Origin: Charina bottae
Lineage: Eukaryota; Chordata; Lepidosauria; Squamata; Charinaidae
Length of the DNA stretch: 64,000 nucleotides
Direction of reading: 5' to 3'
Assembly (NCBI GenBank): GCA_023362775.1
Contig: JALMGJ010000029.1
Span: 1,640,001-1,704,000, forward strand
Position 1 is the stretch's first letter. The number at the start of each line of letters is the position of its first letter. Both the position numbers and the translations under genes were made by a program. The notes under the pieces were generated by a model. The model worked only from the letters and a program-made list of their open reading frames with translations. It made no database searches and was not told where the DNA came from. This document shows positions 52,405-64,000 of this stretch, in pieces.

Positions 52405-55257
52405 ATTTGTGAGATTGACTTCCACTTGTCTCCAGTTGTTGTTTTATTAATCTCATATTTAGCAACAGTGTGCAAAGTTTTTATTTTATGATCCAAGCGT
52501 GTCTAATAATTTTAGAGAGAAGTGGCTTTAAATAATTAATTTAGGAACCAGCAACTGCCAATTAGAGAGTGACACCTCCCTCCCTCCTCCCAAAATACCG
52601 GCAGCAAGATTGGTACTTGGATGGAGTGATGCGACTAGTTGTCAGGGACCAGCTGAACCCTTCATCTTCCTTAGAAGAGGGCCAAGCTGAGGACCCTGGC
52701 AGGATAGCCAGGAACCCAGCCCTGGTACTGGTACTGAAAAACCAGGTGCTGGCCCCGTGGCTCCCAGCTATGATACGCTGAGAGTGCAGGTGGTGATGGG
52801 TGGAGGACCAGAAGTTAGCTTGGCAAAGAAGCTGGTCCTAGCAGAAGAAGGTTCCTGATAAAAGCTGAAGCTTTGCAGAATTAAACCCAACAAAATCAGG
52901 GCTGATTAGCTTCAGCTGCACCTGAATGGGAACTGCAGGAGTCTTTTTCCAGGTGACCCTTTTTCATTTTTGAAAGTTGCCCTCCTGTAATATTAATATC
53001 AGCAATTGTATATCAATGCTACATGCATGTATTATATGGTTGAACATTTCTTCAGTCAATCCTGACAAGTACTGGAGATGGTAAATAATGTTAAAGGATT
53101 TGCACTATAATTTGATAATCCATCTAATGTGAACAATTACTTGCTTTCTATCAGCAAGAAAATAGCTATAAGGATAGTTCATACATGGCCTTAAGATGAA
53201 GGATTTTTGTGATGGACAGACCACATGGCTGAGACTTAATCTGCATAGGCATTTATGCCTGTAGGCCTAACCAGAATGCTTTCACTGTATTTGATGAATG
53301 AAACCCTTTCCACCTTGGATTTTTCTTTTGCACCTTGTCGTTGGTGTGAGCTGTAAACTTGTGAGCAACTGAGTGATTTCAAAGAACTTTGTAGAAATGG
53401 ACAGCTGTTCTGATTCAATATGGTTTTTGAGGCATGGAGAGATTTCAGGCTTTCTTTAGCCAGGTATGTTTTGCATTCTTGTCTCTGACAGGCATTGTGC
53501 TGCTGAATCCTTCACAGATTGTCTAATAATCTATCATGAGGCTGTCAAGTATCTCTGCTCATTATGTATGTTGATGCTGTCATCCTCTGGCTAAGAGTTA
53601 TTTATCTGGAATTAATATAATGTTGCTGTGCCTCTCCCACGAGAGCCAGTTTGGTGTCTTTCTTAATTCCCAGAGAAACAGGAACTATTTAGTGGCAGGG
53701 CCTCCATTTGATGGGATTCAGCCTCAACTATCACCCTTCAGCCACCCCACCAACACACCTCAACACCAGTCCTGGGCCTTCATAACTTCTCCAACTCAGA
53801 TTACAGGAGACATAGTGTTGGGCATCCTCAACATATTGCTCCAAATCTCTGAATGATTTCCCCTCCCCCATGGCTTACACAGATGTCAAATCGAACTGGG
53901 GAAGAATGGAGCATTTGGGATCCAAGAGTTTAACTACCAGGGGAGAGCAATAAAGTCACCCAATGCCATACTTTCAACCTGGTAGTTAGGAATGGATCTT
54001 CTGTAATATTTGATTCCCAACATTCAAGCTAGACAGCCAGTCCAGAAGAGATCAGGATGAATAAACAAAGTTATTTACCTTTTTCACTATAAATGTCACC
54101 AACCAGGGTGACTAAGGCTATTTTAGAGCCATAATCATGCTTGAATCAAATGGGAATGGGTCCAGTTAATTTGTTTCTTCCACAAGCATCTGCAGTTGCC
54201 AATGTAGTAAAGTCTTGGGCTGTTTCTCTAATTATTACTGATTGGATGGTAGATGGAAGAACAAAGGGTCAGGGTGACTTCTTAAGGAGCAGATGCATTA
54301 CTGACTCCTCAAAGATGCCTGGCATCCGATCAATCTCCTCATCTTCATACACAGAGAACAGCAATCAAGAGGGCAGATATCAGACACACCATTAAAAATA
54401 TCTTGTCCACATTCTCCGGCCCACAAAACAGAACTACATAAGAGACTGAACACCGGATTTGGACTTGCATCAGTTGTGGCATCCAGGTCAGCAGGAAAAG
54501 AAGAAATATTCCTAAGTTCCTTGCAAACAGAGGATAGGTATCTCTGTGTTAACACTCTTTTTGTAGAGATAGATATTAAAGACTGCTAAAACACATGAGA
54601 TAATTTGGCTGGACATCTACTTGAGGATGTTAATAAGGAAGCTTTCACATGTCCTTGACCTTATTTGTCTTCACACTAAGGTATATTCTGGATGCTCCCA
54701 ATCTGTTTCATTGCCCTTAGTCATCTGAGATTCAAAAGCAAGTGGGTCAACAGCATGTCCCCTTTTACCATTCCTTAGTGAAACTAAAGCCTTGGTAGAG
54801 TCACCAACCACCCTTGTCACCTCGAAAATCCCCCAGTGTATGCAGAAATCTTGATTCTGTAAGTCTGCAACTATCCCAGTGAGTTCCTGATCCCAACAGG
54901 TGGGTATGATCCTTCCAAATCTTATCAGAAGTAGAGCATTGCAAAAGGGTGATGACCATTCACTCCATTTCCACACTTCCCTTTTTAACATCCTAAACAA
55001 GAGAGAACATGCTGTGCTTTCTGCATTGTGCTGATAAGACAGGGTCATGTTTCTCATGGAACATTCGTCATCAAGACCAGAAGCTCAGAACTTCCAGAGA
55101 AAGAGAAAGTTGAACCAAGCAAAAATGGAAAATGCTGGCAAATGCTGCAGTTGATTTGGAAGAACTATCTGTCCCCCCTCCCCCAATTTGCAAAGAAAGG
55201 AGGGAGATGCTTTAGCAGAGCTATTTCTGGAGTAAGAAAATACCCACCAGCCATTGT
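52405..55257. other. Intronic sequence, no recognised feature
   Basis: 2.9 kb with no recognisable gene. 52560-52920 is more GC-rich and may be an unidentified repeat. No SCUBE exon was found. Confidence 0.4.
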
Positions 55258-55422
55258 TCATTTTATATCCCACCTTTCTGCCAATGGCTCAAGGTGGCAG
55301 TTCTCTGAGGTTCTGTGAGGCTGAGAAAGGGTGACCGGCCCAGAGTCATCCAGTGACTTTCCATGAGCTGGGTCTCCCCAGTCCCACTCCAGGCCCCTGA
55401 CCAGTACACAACGCTGGCTCTC
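55258..55422 (-). mobile_element. tRNA SINE with L2-like tail, old
   Basis: In reverse, a tRNA-like head (gagagccagcgttgtgtact), a gactctgggccggtcaccct body and a gaaaggtgggatataaaat tail. It is diverged. Confidence 0.55.
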
Positions 55423-55609
55423 AGCCTTCTTCTAGCCATTCACAGATCTTCGAGTGACCCTTCTCTGAAGCTGTGGTCCATGCTCCTGCTCAACTCTTTA
55501 AATAGAGAAGGTGTTCAGAAGATGTATGTGCTGTCTATCGCCATTTTGTTTTTCATGTAAGCATTATTCTCTCAGGAAGCGGGCAATATTGGCATACCTG
55601 GTCCCCCAC

Positions 55610-56320
55610 CCTGCCCCCCGTTTCACATTGCTGACAAGCTCCTTCCCTCAGGGAGAAAGCTGTTCCCAAAGGGGATTTCATGGTCACCATCCATGGAAGA
55701 CTTTATAAATCATAAACAGCACCTTGATTTTAGCCAGAATCAGAGCGTTAGCCAGAGCAGTTCCCCTAATGCGATGGGACAATAATGGGTCTGACCATTT
55801 AGCAAACCGACAGCTGCGCTTTGCGTCAGTTGAAGTTTCTGGGTGATCTTCAAGGACAGCCTTATCTGGAGTAAATTGCAGTAGTCCACGGGTATCAGTG
55901 ATGGTTGCCACCACCCTGCACTCCAGGTAAGACTGCGGTTCCTGATGCTCCTGGGCCACAGTTCCTGGGTCACAGCCTCTACCTGCTCTCCCAACAGTTT
56001 CCATCAGCCAGGAATGTTCCACAATTAAAAACCTGCTCTTCTAGGGGCAGGCGACCCCATCTAGAGCCAGCGTTGGAAGAGTCCTGGACTCATCTGGCTT
56101 CTGGTTCAACGGTTACTCCATCTTACATCAGTTGAGCCTGAACCTGGTGTCCCCATCCAGAGGTTTTGACCAGCACTAGGTCAAGCCCTCCACTACAACT
56201 CCCGTTTAGTCAAAGGTGGGGCTGCACAGCTGGGAACCATCCGCATCCTGAAGATACGTCACCCATCCTGTGCCGATGGATGAAGTCTCCCAGTGGCTGC
56301 GTGTAGATGAAAAACAAATT
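55610..56320 (-). mobile_element. L2-clade fragment, old
   Basis: It parallels 16900-17780: gcaccttgattttagccaga, cagttgaagtttctgggtga followed by tcttcaaggacagccttatc, and the aattgcagtagtcca block, all typical of the reversed L2 C-terminal region. The frame is destroyed. Confidence 0.6.
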
Positions 56321-56608
56321 ACACGTACTCTTTCCATCACTTATCTCTGCCCTATCAACAAATCATCGTCAAGGTAAAGATGCATAGCACAAACGCACAT
56401 CCATTGCATGTCAATGTGAACCCTGTCCTTACCTGTCTGCAGGAATTATGCCAATTAACTACGATTGCCAGGTTTCAGTCTCCAGGAAATTATCAGATAA
56501 GTTTAATAATCTAACTGTTGCTATTTTTATAGTTACCTTCATTGGGAATATGCTGAAAGAATTAAAAAATGCTTGAAAACGTGCTGTTGAGGACCAGTCT
56601 TCTTTGTT

Positions 56609-56771
56609 TCAGCGTTCCGTAACAGCGTTCCGCGCGCGTCATGCAGCCACATGACCGTGGAAGCGTCTTCGGACAACGCTGGCTCTTCGGCTAACAAACG
56701 GAGATGAGCACCGGCCCCTAGAGTCGGACACGACTGCACAAAAACGTGCGGGGGGAACCCTTACCTTACCT
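56609..56771 (+). mobile_element. Sauria-type SINE, 3' fragment
   Basis: gtaacagcgttccgcgcgcg to gagtcggacacgactgcaca and ggggggaacccttacctta. The head and half of the body are missing. Confidence 0.85.
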
Positions 56772-57197
56772 TCTTTGTTTGAATGTCTTTTAAGATAGTA
56801 GCCAATAATAAAACACAAGTGGAAATATTTCCCTCAGAGATCATTTATAAATGTAATCTAGCATAACTCAAAATCTGTATGAGCATGACTACTGATCTAA
56901 TATTTGTTTCCCTCCTTTGAATTATGCCTCTCATCTTCCACAAATAGGAAGGAAATTAGTACCACTAGTAAGATTTTTCCTATATAAAAGGTATACATAA
57001 TTTTGGCTCAAAAAGTTTCTGTTCAAAAAGAAAAAAATCAATGTATTTGATATTTATGTAATTCTGTTCTTTCATCCAAATGATCATAACATCATTCCCA
57101 GGAAACAAAATTAAAATTCAGTCCAATAAAACAACATCTAAACTCATCTGGGAGCCTAAAGCTAAATCAACCAACATTTTAAAAATACAAAGTTAAA

Positions 57198-57533
57198 GTT
57201 TGGTCTAGTGGTTAAGGCAATGGGCTAGAAACCAGGAGTCTGAGAGTTCTAGTCCCGCCTTAGGCATGAAAGCTGGCTGGGTGACCCTGGGCCAGTCCCT
57301 GTCTCAGCCCTAGGAAGGAGCCAATGGCAAACCAGGAGACTGAGAGTTCTAGTCCCGCCTTAGGCGTGAAAGCCGGCTGGGTGACCTTGGGCCAGTCACT
57401 CTCTCTCAGCCAAACTCACCTCACAGGATTGCTGTTGTGGGGAAAATAGGAGGAGGAAGGAGTATTAGGTATGTTCGCCACCTTGAGTTATTTATAAAAA
57501 TAATAAAGGCGGGATAAAAATTAAATAAATAAA
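57198..57533 (+). mobile_element. Chimeric two-headed tRNA SINE, copy 3
   Basis: gtttggtctagtggttaagg, first unit to ccctaggaaggagccaatgg, caaaccaggagactgagagt, second unit, then the gttatttataaaaataataa tail and AAAT repeats. The first few bases of the head are missing. Confidence 0.88.
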
Positions 57534-57547
57534 CAAGGAACACTGTA

Positions 57548-58330
57548 GGAAATAATATGGAATTGGAAGGAACCTCAGAGGTCATCTAGTCAACCCCTTG
57601 CTTGGGAAAGGATCTGCTAAAGCATCTTGGACAAATGACCATCCAGCCTCTGAAGGGGAGCATACCTCTTCTTAAGGCAGCCTGTTCTGCTGGTTGACAG
57701 CTTTTACTATCTGGAGATTCTTTCTAATATCTAACCCGACTACTTCCTTGCAGTTTCTACCAATTGGTTTTGGAGCTGCCCTGGGCAGACTCAGAGGACA
57801 ACTTCATTACGTCCTTTGTAGACAACCCTTCAGGTATCTGTAGTGAGTATAGAGGATGGCCTTGAAAGACAGATGGAAGATACACTACCGAAGCAACAAT
57901 TAGATAAATGAGGCTTGAGCCCAGACCAAGAAAGTAGTTTGGGAAAACACCTCAAACAGCCCCTTCCTCTCCTGGTTAAATATATCCAGTTCCTTTAATG
58001 TTCCTCAAGTGTTTGGATTTTCAGTCCCCTCACCATCTTGACAGCCCTTCTCTAAGCTCACTCCAGTTTGTTGATGTCCTTTGTACACTGCCATGCCCAG
58101 AACTGCACCCAGGATTCCAAGTGGGGCCTGCCTAAGACAGAGTAGAATGGTTAAAACTTCCCATGATGTGGACTCAATGTTCCTGTTAATAAATTCCAAA
58201 ATAGCATTTGCCTTTTTTGCAGTTATGTCACGCTGTTGGCTCATATCCAGCTTGGGATCTTTTGTAACAACCAAATCCTTTTCACATGTACTACTGCCAA
58301 GTCAAGTTTCCCCATCCTTTTATCCATTTC
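57548..58330 (-). mobile_element. CR1 LINE 3' part
   Basis: attggaaggaacctcagagg followed by tcatctagtcaaccccttgc opens the reversed CR1 3' UTR; agaactgcacccaggattcc, aagtggggcctgcctaagac and aaatagcatttgccttttt are conserved CR1 segments further in. No open frame remains. Confidence 0.75.
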
Positions 58331-58964
58331 TTGTGAAGCATAACATCCATTGGCTTCTATTCTGTTTCTGTTGAAATCCTCAGTTTTAACTACTGTAGAC
58401 GAAATGGCCCAAGGTCAGGATGCTTTATCACTTCATCCCATACATTTCCAGCTGGAGCTAAAGATGCTGCCAGAAACAACGTGAGATTGGATAGATGGTG
58501 AAAAGGCCTTCTGTGTGACCTCAGTTATATTTTTGGTCTCCCAAAATTTTTAGGGGCCCTTTGGGGCTTGGTAGTAAATTTTGATGTTTTGGTTTTCTTC
58601 ACTTTTAAGACCAACTGTGTTTAAATTTATTGACTTTTGCAGTGATTGGTTTTATATGTCATCATTTTATCTACATTGTTCATGTATTTTGACAATTGTT
58701 GTATGGACTGAGTAGAAAGCTTTGGTTGGGATGGCATAAAAATGCTGTCAATAAATAATAATGAATAAATATATCTTATAGTAATTATAAGAATTATTGA
58801 AGGCTGGTCCTGGGAAACAGCGTGGACATTTTGGGAGTGGAAAAGGGTGATCTATTATTAAAACGGAGCCCTGTTAAAGTGTAAAAAAAATCTATCATCT
58901 GTCTGTCTGTCTATCTATCCTGTAGTAGCCATATTTTTAAAAAATAGGAAATCACATCTACCCA
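58331..58964. other. Intronic sequence, no recognised feature
   Basis: AT-rich; a short TCTG/TCTA repeat at 58898-58920. Confidence 0.4.
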
Positions 58965-59412
58965 GCCCACCCGGTCATGCAGGGAGGGCATGCTTCGGAC
59001 CCCATCAACACAAGAATTTCATCTAGCGGGGTCCAGGAGGCGTGCCTTCTCTGCGATAGCACCCGCCCTGTGGAATATCTTGCCCCCAGAGGTGAGGCGG
59101 GCGCCCTCGCTCCTGGATTTCTGGAGGTCTTTAAAGACCTGGTTCTGCCGCCTTGCTTGGGACAAAGGAAGTAATAGTTCCTCCTGGGGGTGGTTGGCTT
59201 AGTGGTGTCCTCCTTTTAAGATCTTACCATCATTTGGATTTTTACTATTTATTATTGGATTGTATTTTAAGATTTATAGGTTTTTAGTTTTAATATTTTA
59301 TTGTAAACCGCCCAGAGTCTACTTTGTAGAGATGGGCGGTGATAAATTTGACATAAAATAAAATAAAATAAAATAAAATAAAATAAAATAAAATAAAATA
59401 AAATAAATAAAA
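58965..59412 (+). mobile_element. L2-clade LINE 3' end with (AAAAT)n tail
   Basis: The + strand encodes SRRRAFSAIAPALWNILPPE followed by VRRAPSLLDFWRSLKTWF, the L2 C-terminus, then the 3' hairpin aaccgcccagagtctacttt and agatgggcggtgataaattt, and an AAAAT repeat at 59351-59412. Confidence 0.85.
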
Positions 59413-59465
59413 ATCATGAATCTATTGTTAGAATCAAAGCAATATGTTAATGTGTTTAGTTTTTC

Positions 59466-60007
59466 TTGTTTATTCGTTCAGTCGCTTCCGACTCTTCGTG
59501 ACTTCATGGACCAGCCCACGCCAGAGCTTCCTGTCGGCCGTCGCCACCCCCAGCTCCCCCACGGTCGAGTCCGTCACCTCCATCATCCATCCATCCATCT
59601 TGCCCTTGGTCGGCCCCTCCTCCTTTTGCCTTCCACTTTCCCTAGCATCAGCATCTTCTTCAGGGTATCCTTTCTTCTCATTATGTGGCCAAAGTACTTC
59701 AGTTTTGCCTTTAATATCATTCCCTCAAGTGAGCAGTCTGGCTTTATTTCCTGGGGTATGGACTGGTTTGATCTTCTTGCAGTCCAAGGCACTCTCAGAA
59801 TTTTCCTCCAACACCACAGTTCAAAAGCATCTATCTTCCTTCGCTCAGCCTTCCTTATGGTCCAGCTCTCACAGCCATAGGTTACTACGGGGAATACCAT
59901 TGCTTTGACTATGCGGATCTTTGTTGTCAGTGTGATGTCTCTGCTCTTAACTATTTTATCAAGATTTGTCATTGCTCTCCTCCCAAGAAGTAGATGTCTT
60001 CTGATAT
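59466..60007 (-). mobile_element. BovB-like RTE, lineage B, 5'-truncated
   Basis: The minus strand encodes RRHLLLGRRAMTNLDKIVKS, CESWTIRKAERRKIDAFELW and KRRRGRPRARWMDG. The 5' breakpoint is near 60007. No clear target duplication was found. Confidence 0.88.
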
Positions 60008-60953
60008 AGGCCACACTTGTTCCCACCACTGTGTAAACTCCTGATAAAAGTAGTAGACACTGATTTTTGCTCTGAAATGAAGAACCAATAGACCTCATAA
60101 CCTTTTATTAAAGCAATTCATTGTTTTGCATACAGTATTAAAAGTGTTGATGTTTATGAATTTTGTAATCTATATGCATGTACCATCTCCAGCAGATAAA
60201 ACTATGAGTGACAGTTGATAATTTGGAAAGAAAAGCCTGCCATCTCCTGGTCATCTGGAGATGGAAAACACACAAACCTTAATGATTCCTAACCAGTCAT
60301 GATCCAATTGTACTCCTTAAATAAAAATTAAGTAAGATGCACAGCTTTGAATCTTCATTGTACAGTGTTACTGGCATAGGCTACAGTTCTACACATATTT
60401 ATCTAAGAAGAAATCCTATTAAGGGTGGTTTGTTAACCTAAAAGAAAGTTTAGTTTATTTCCCAATTAATCATACATTTTAAAAGTAAATTAGTTGGATT
60501 TGCTGAGAATAATGTAGTGGACACAGGCAGGTTGTTTTCAGTCCAGTCGTCCTTTTGGGGAGATAGAAAGGAAAGGATGTTTTATGTTTTGACCCATCTT
60601 TAAGAAAATATGGTACTTCTGAGTAGACAAGCATAGCATGATACTCTAACTGATGAGCTCCATTGAAATGCCAGTGACCAGTATAATTAAGTCAGGCTTC
60701 TATAAACAAATGTCTTTCAGTGCAGCTTGTCACTAGCTGAAGTAGTTGAAAAACAGAAGCATACATGTGCTAGAAGAAAGGAATTGGGAAAGGGGGAGAT
60801 GATTAATACAGTAGTTCTTTGAGAAGATTTAATAGGATTTTTAACAAGGGCTACCCTATCTCAGCACATTGAAGAGCATCTGCTGGGTCTTTAACTGGGC
60901 TGGTTAAGTAGACTGTGTGGCCACAGTTTCAATGATTGACATGCAATACAAAC
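60008..60953. other. Intronic sequence, no recognised feature
   Basis: Unique-looking AT-rich intron. Confidence 0.4.
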
Positions 60954-60965
60954 TGTATACTCCAA

Positions 60966-61091
60966 CTGTGGAGTCCTTGGTGCTCTCTGAGCCTGGTTGT
61001 TTTCTTGCAGACGTTTCATTGCCAGGCTAGGCAACATCTTCAGTGCTAAAAGGGAGTGGAACTTGCTCTCTGTTTATATACCCTCTTCGAT
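60966..61091 (-). mobile_element. Penelope family 2 solo terminal repeat
   Basis: A 126-bp insert with a perfect 12-bp duplication tgtatactccaa at 60954-60965 and 61092-61103. It corresponds to the terminal repeat at 7086-7200 and 11990-12100 and has no gene. It is a complete short insertion, so the terminal repeat alone can be retroposed. Confidence 0.88.
61010..61043 (-). ncRNA. Candidate hammerhead ribozyme (Penelope family 2)
   Basis: On the minus strand CTGAAGA (61043-61037), stem GTTGCC/GGCAAT with loop TAGCCT, GAAAC (61017-61013) and GTC (61012-61010). Flanks GCA and TGC can begin helix I. Confidence 0.68.
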
Positions 61092-61225
61092 TGTATACTC
61101 CAAATTTAACCTTCAAAACTTTTCTCAGTGGTTATGGGGAAGGAAATACAGAACAACATCGTGCTTTTTGAATAAAGAGACGAAAGCAGAGGGTTTGTAG
61201 TGCTTCATCCTGCACACTTTCCCCA

Positions 61226-61325
61226 CAGGGGTGTCCGTGGCACACGTACCAAATGGGCAGAGCTTTGGTCACACTGTTGTGGCTGCCATCTTGACTTTTT
61301 TGACCACCCCGTGTGGACACCCCTG
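61226..61325 (-). repeat. Short inverted-end repeat ('tcaagatggcagcc' family)
   Basis: It begins CAGGGGTGTCC and ends GGACACCCCTG, 100 bp in all, with gtggctgccatcttgacttt inside. The CAG...CTG ends suggest a hAT-type MITE, but no 8-bp duplication is visible (tttcccca against gttggctt). Confidence 0.5.
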
Positions 61326-61412
61326 GTTGGCTTGCTTCTTCTTCTTCCCCAACAGTCTCTCTTTTAGGCTGAATGTTTGCAGCTGTAAGTCTCAGAGCAA
61401 GAATGGGATAAT

Positions 61413-61432
61413 TGTTGTTGTTGTTGTTGTTG

Positions 61433-61464
<32 letters not shown>
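61413..61464. repeat. (GTT)n and (ATT)n microsatellite
   Basis: A run of about eight GTT units followed by about nine ATT units. Confidence 0.95.
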
Positions 61465-61792
61465 CCCAATAATAAATCATTTTGCTTCCCTAACTATAAA
61501 GGGGAATTTCATTTTCTAAGAATGTCAGCTTTTAAAAAACAAAAAAGCCAGGAACACTGATATCCCCAACGCAATTTCCTGTTTTCTTCAGGCTCGGTGA
61601 TGTATTTCAGGCTGTCTTTTAAGGGAAGCTCACAAAACAAGTGTCAGAAATTTTAAAAGTTAGGGTTGTTAATAAAGCTGACATTCTACCCAAAATATAT
61701 AAAAAGCATCCATTAAAGACTTCCAAAACAACATATCTCAAGAGGCATTTATGGAAAATAAATCATCCTGGTAGGGTTGCTTGAAGAGCTGT

Positions 61793-62796
61793 AATGACAG
61801 GCTTTGACGTCATATCATATGTGGGGGCCTGGATGGGGAACAAGAGGCTTCAGCTGAACCCTGGTAAGACGGAGTGGCTGTGGATTAATGGCCCCTTGGT
61901 GTCCAGGAATTTACCATCCTTAGTTCTGGACGGGGTTGTATTACCCCGGACAGAACCGGTGCGTAACTTGGGGGTCCTCTTGGACTCACGACTCCTGCTC
62001 GATGAGCAGGTGGCAGTCGTGGCCAGGAGGGCCTTTGTGCAGCTTCGTGTTGTGCGCCAGCTACGCCCTTTCCTGGAGCGAGGGGCCCTTCGCATGCCCT
62101 GGTCATCTCCCATATAGACTATTGTAATGTGCTCTACATGGGGCTACCCTTGAAGAGTGTCCGGAAGCTTCAACTGGTCCAGAATGCAGCCGCGCGGGCG
62201 ATTTTGGGTGCTTCAAGATCAGCACACATAACACCTCTGCTCTGCAAGCTACATTGGGTGCCAGTTTGCTTCTGGATTCAATTCAAGGTGTTGGATATTA
62301 CCTTTAAAGCCCTACATGGCATAGGACCAGGATACCTGAGGGACCGTCTCATCCCCATCACATCAACCCGTCCCACCCGGTCATGCAGAGAGGGCATGCT
62401 ACGAGCCCTGTCTATAAGAGAATTCCATCTGACAGGGTCCAGGAGGCGTGCCTTCTCTGCAGTAGCCCCTGCCCTCTGGAACACTCTCCCCCCTGACATA
62501 AGATCGGCCCCCTCTCTCCTGGACTTTAGAAAAAACTTAAAAGACCTGGTTGTGTCATCATGCTTGGGGTGGGGTGGGGAACAGCCAGTCTTGGGGTTGG
62601 CTGGTTCCTTAGGTTTCTCTTGTCCAGCCCGACCAGCTCTTGGGATAAGATCTACCATTCTTTGGATCTGATTGTAACTATGTATTTTATGATTATTGAT
62701 ATTATTTATGGTTTTTATTGATTTTAAATTATTTTATTGTGAACCGCCTAGGGTCCCTCCTTTGGAGGGAGATGGGTGGGATATAAGTATGATTGA

Positions 62797-62835
<39 letters not shown>

Positions 62836-62838
62836 ATA
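61793..62838 (+). mobile_element. L2-clade LINE, 3' third, well preserved
   Basis: The + strand encodes GNKRLQLNPGKTEWLWINGP, LDGVVLPRTEPVRNLGVLLD, VVARRAFVQLRVVRQLRPFL, then after a frame change MGLPLKSVRKLQLVQNAAAR, LHWVPVCFWIQFKVLDITFK and SRRRAFSAVAPALWNTLPPD. The 3' end has aaccgcctagggtccctcct and gagatgggtgggatataagt, then AAAT repeats at 62797-62838. One frameshift near 62105 separates two open parts. Confidence 0.9.
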
Positions 62839-64000
62839 TCCAGATTTGTTAACAGAAGTACAGCATGTATTAAACCGTTATATTTTTGGATTATACTTGG
62901 ATTGTTTTAACTTATGTTGTACTGGTCTTGGTCCATAATAAAGAAAGATGATAATGAAACCTTGACAAACAGGCTTGGTAGGACATTCCAGAAACTAAAA
63001 TGGGTTGTTTATCATACTTCACTTTTCTGCGCAAGGACTCAAGGCAGCCGACAATGTGAAAAAGCAACAACAACAGCGAAAGTTAAAACGAATTAAAATT
63101 AAGACCACACTAGGTTAACCAACACCTGCCAACTCAGGCTTGAGCTCTTAAAAGGTTCATGCAGAGAAGGACAAAGCAAACTGGTTTTGTTGCCTTCTGC
63201 AGAGCTCACCACCTTTCGACCCCCCCTTTTGCCCCGAAATTAGGAATACAAGCCAATACTTTGCATGGCTTTAAAACCTGTGTCCTTCTGTAGGATTCCT
63301 GATGCTTTTGATTCCCGCAGTATCTCTATACTAATCTTCTTTATGGTTTTAAAGGATCTATTCTACATTATAATTAGATAAGATCCCTTTAAGTCAGGCT
63401 TATCATCCTCCTCATCCCCGGATAGAGGGCTGATGCTGCAGAGCTGAAACTGTATTTAGTTTATATCTTGTTTTTTCCCCCTAATTTGCCATTAAACTGT
63501 TTTATGTATATGTGGAAGTATAACAGCTACTTATGATGCCATATAATAATTTATTAATTCGGATTAATTGTATCCCTTTTTCCTTTTGGTAAAATTCCAC
63601 AGGAGAAATTGATTAATGTTTTCTAACATTCTTATGCAGTTTCTCCCACGGTGTTACCTTCATTCCAAAACACGGAAGGTGACTGAGGGAGAGAAACAGT
63701 ATTTTTGGAAATCCAAGAGAAACAATACATCATGCTCATTCCACTTAATTAAATCAGTTTCCAGTTTTTTTAAAAAAAACTCCATTTAATTTTACAGTCA
63801 AAGACTCATTATAAAATACAAATTAAATGGTTCAGCAAAAATTAATACAGAGGTAGGTAAAAAAGTAAAGCAAGGAAATTGATATTAAACGGATAGGAGC
63901 AGTCATAGTAAAAACAATTCAGAATAAGTGAAACCTGAAACTAAGTCAGTTTCAGAAATGGTGGCAAAAGAACATTTTAATTGTGTAAAAAAGAAAGTAC
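62839..64000. other. Intronic sequence, one possible L2-like 3' end
   Basis: 62905-62960 (ttgtactggtcttggtccat) resembles the tail at 5130-5212. The remainder to the window end shows no exon or named repeat. Confidence 0.4.

Overview
The window reads as squamate reptile (lizard or snake) nuclear DNA: a long stretch of gene intron packed with transposable elements. The evidence is the mix of repeats: BovB-type RTE LINEs, Sauria-type tRNA SINEs ending in a BovB-like tail, L2, CR1 and R4-clade LINEs, several Penelope-like elements, hAT-derived MITEs and expanded TATCTA-type microsatellites.

Only one host gene is visible. Two + strand exons, 2182-2310 and 34158-34292, each encode one six-cysteine calcium-binding EGF repeat. 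Both are in phase 1-1 with clean splice sites, and they match consecutive EGF repeats of a SCUBE protein, best SCUBE1. The intron between them is about 31.8 kb. The flanks (1-2181 and 34293-64000) are further intron; no third exon was found.

Region by region: 1-5 kb has a palindromic hAT MITE, the first exon and an L2/BovB mosaic with a GC-rich tandem repeat. 5-13 kb has a 5S-derived SINE, a Sauria SINE and two copies of one Penelope family. 15-22 kb has truncated BovB, L2 fragments and a degraded R4-clade LINE. 22-27 kb has a chimeric two-headed SINE split by a hAT MITE, a nearly complete Penelope element, a second MITE and two SINEs. 27-32 kb is a nested block: a BovB-like element split by a solo LTR and a chimeric SINE, placed in a microsatellite that also holds a Sauria SINE. 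33-45 kb has the third MITE, the second exon, truncated BovB, SINEs, a deleted Penelope copy and an AT microsatellite. 45.9-49.2 kb is a full-length BovB whose endonuclease is broken by a perfect 68-bp fold-back. 50-64 kb has more BovB, Penelope, L2, CR1 and SINE copies.

The most unusual layer is RNA-level. Three Penelope families carry candidate hammerhead ribozyme cores (CUGANGA, stem, GAAAC, GUH) in their terminal repeats: six intact and two apparently broken at a CpG. Other points are SINE chimeras that look made by template switching, MITE target duplications all of the form nnnTAnnn, and two BovB lineages side by side. Many insertions are dated relative to each other by target-site duplications read directly from the sequence.
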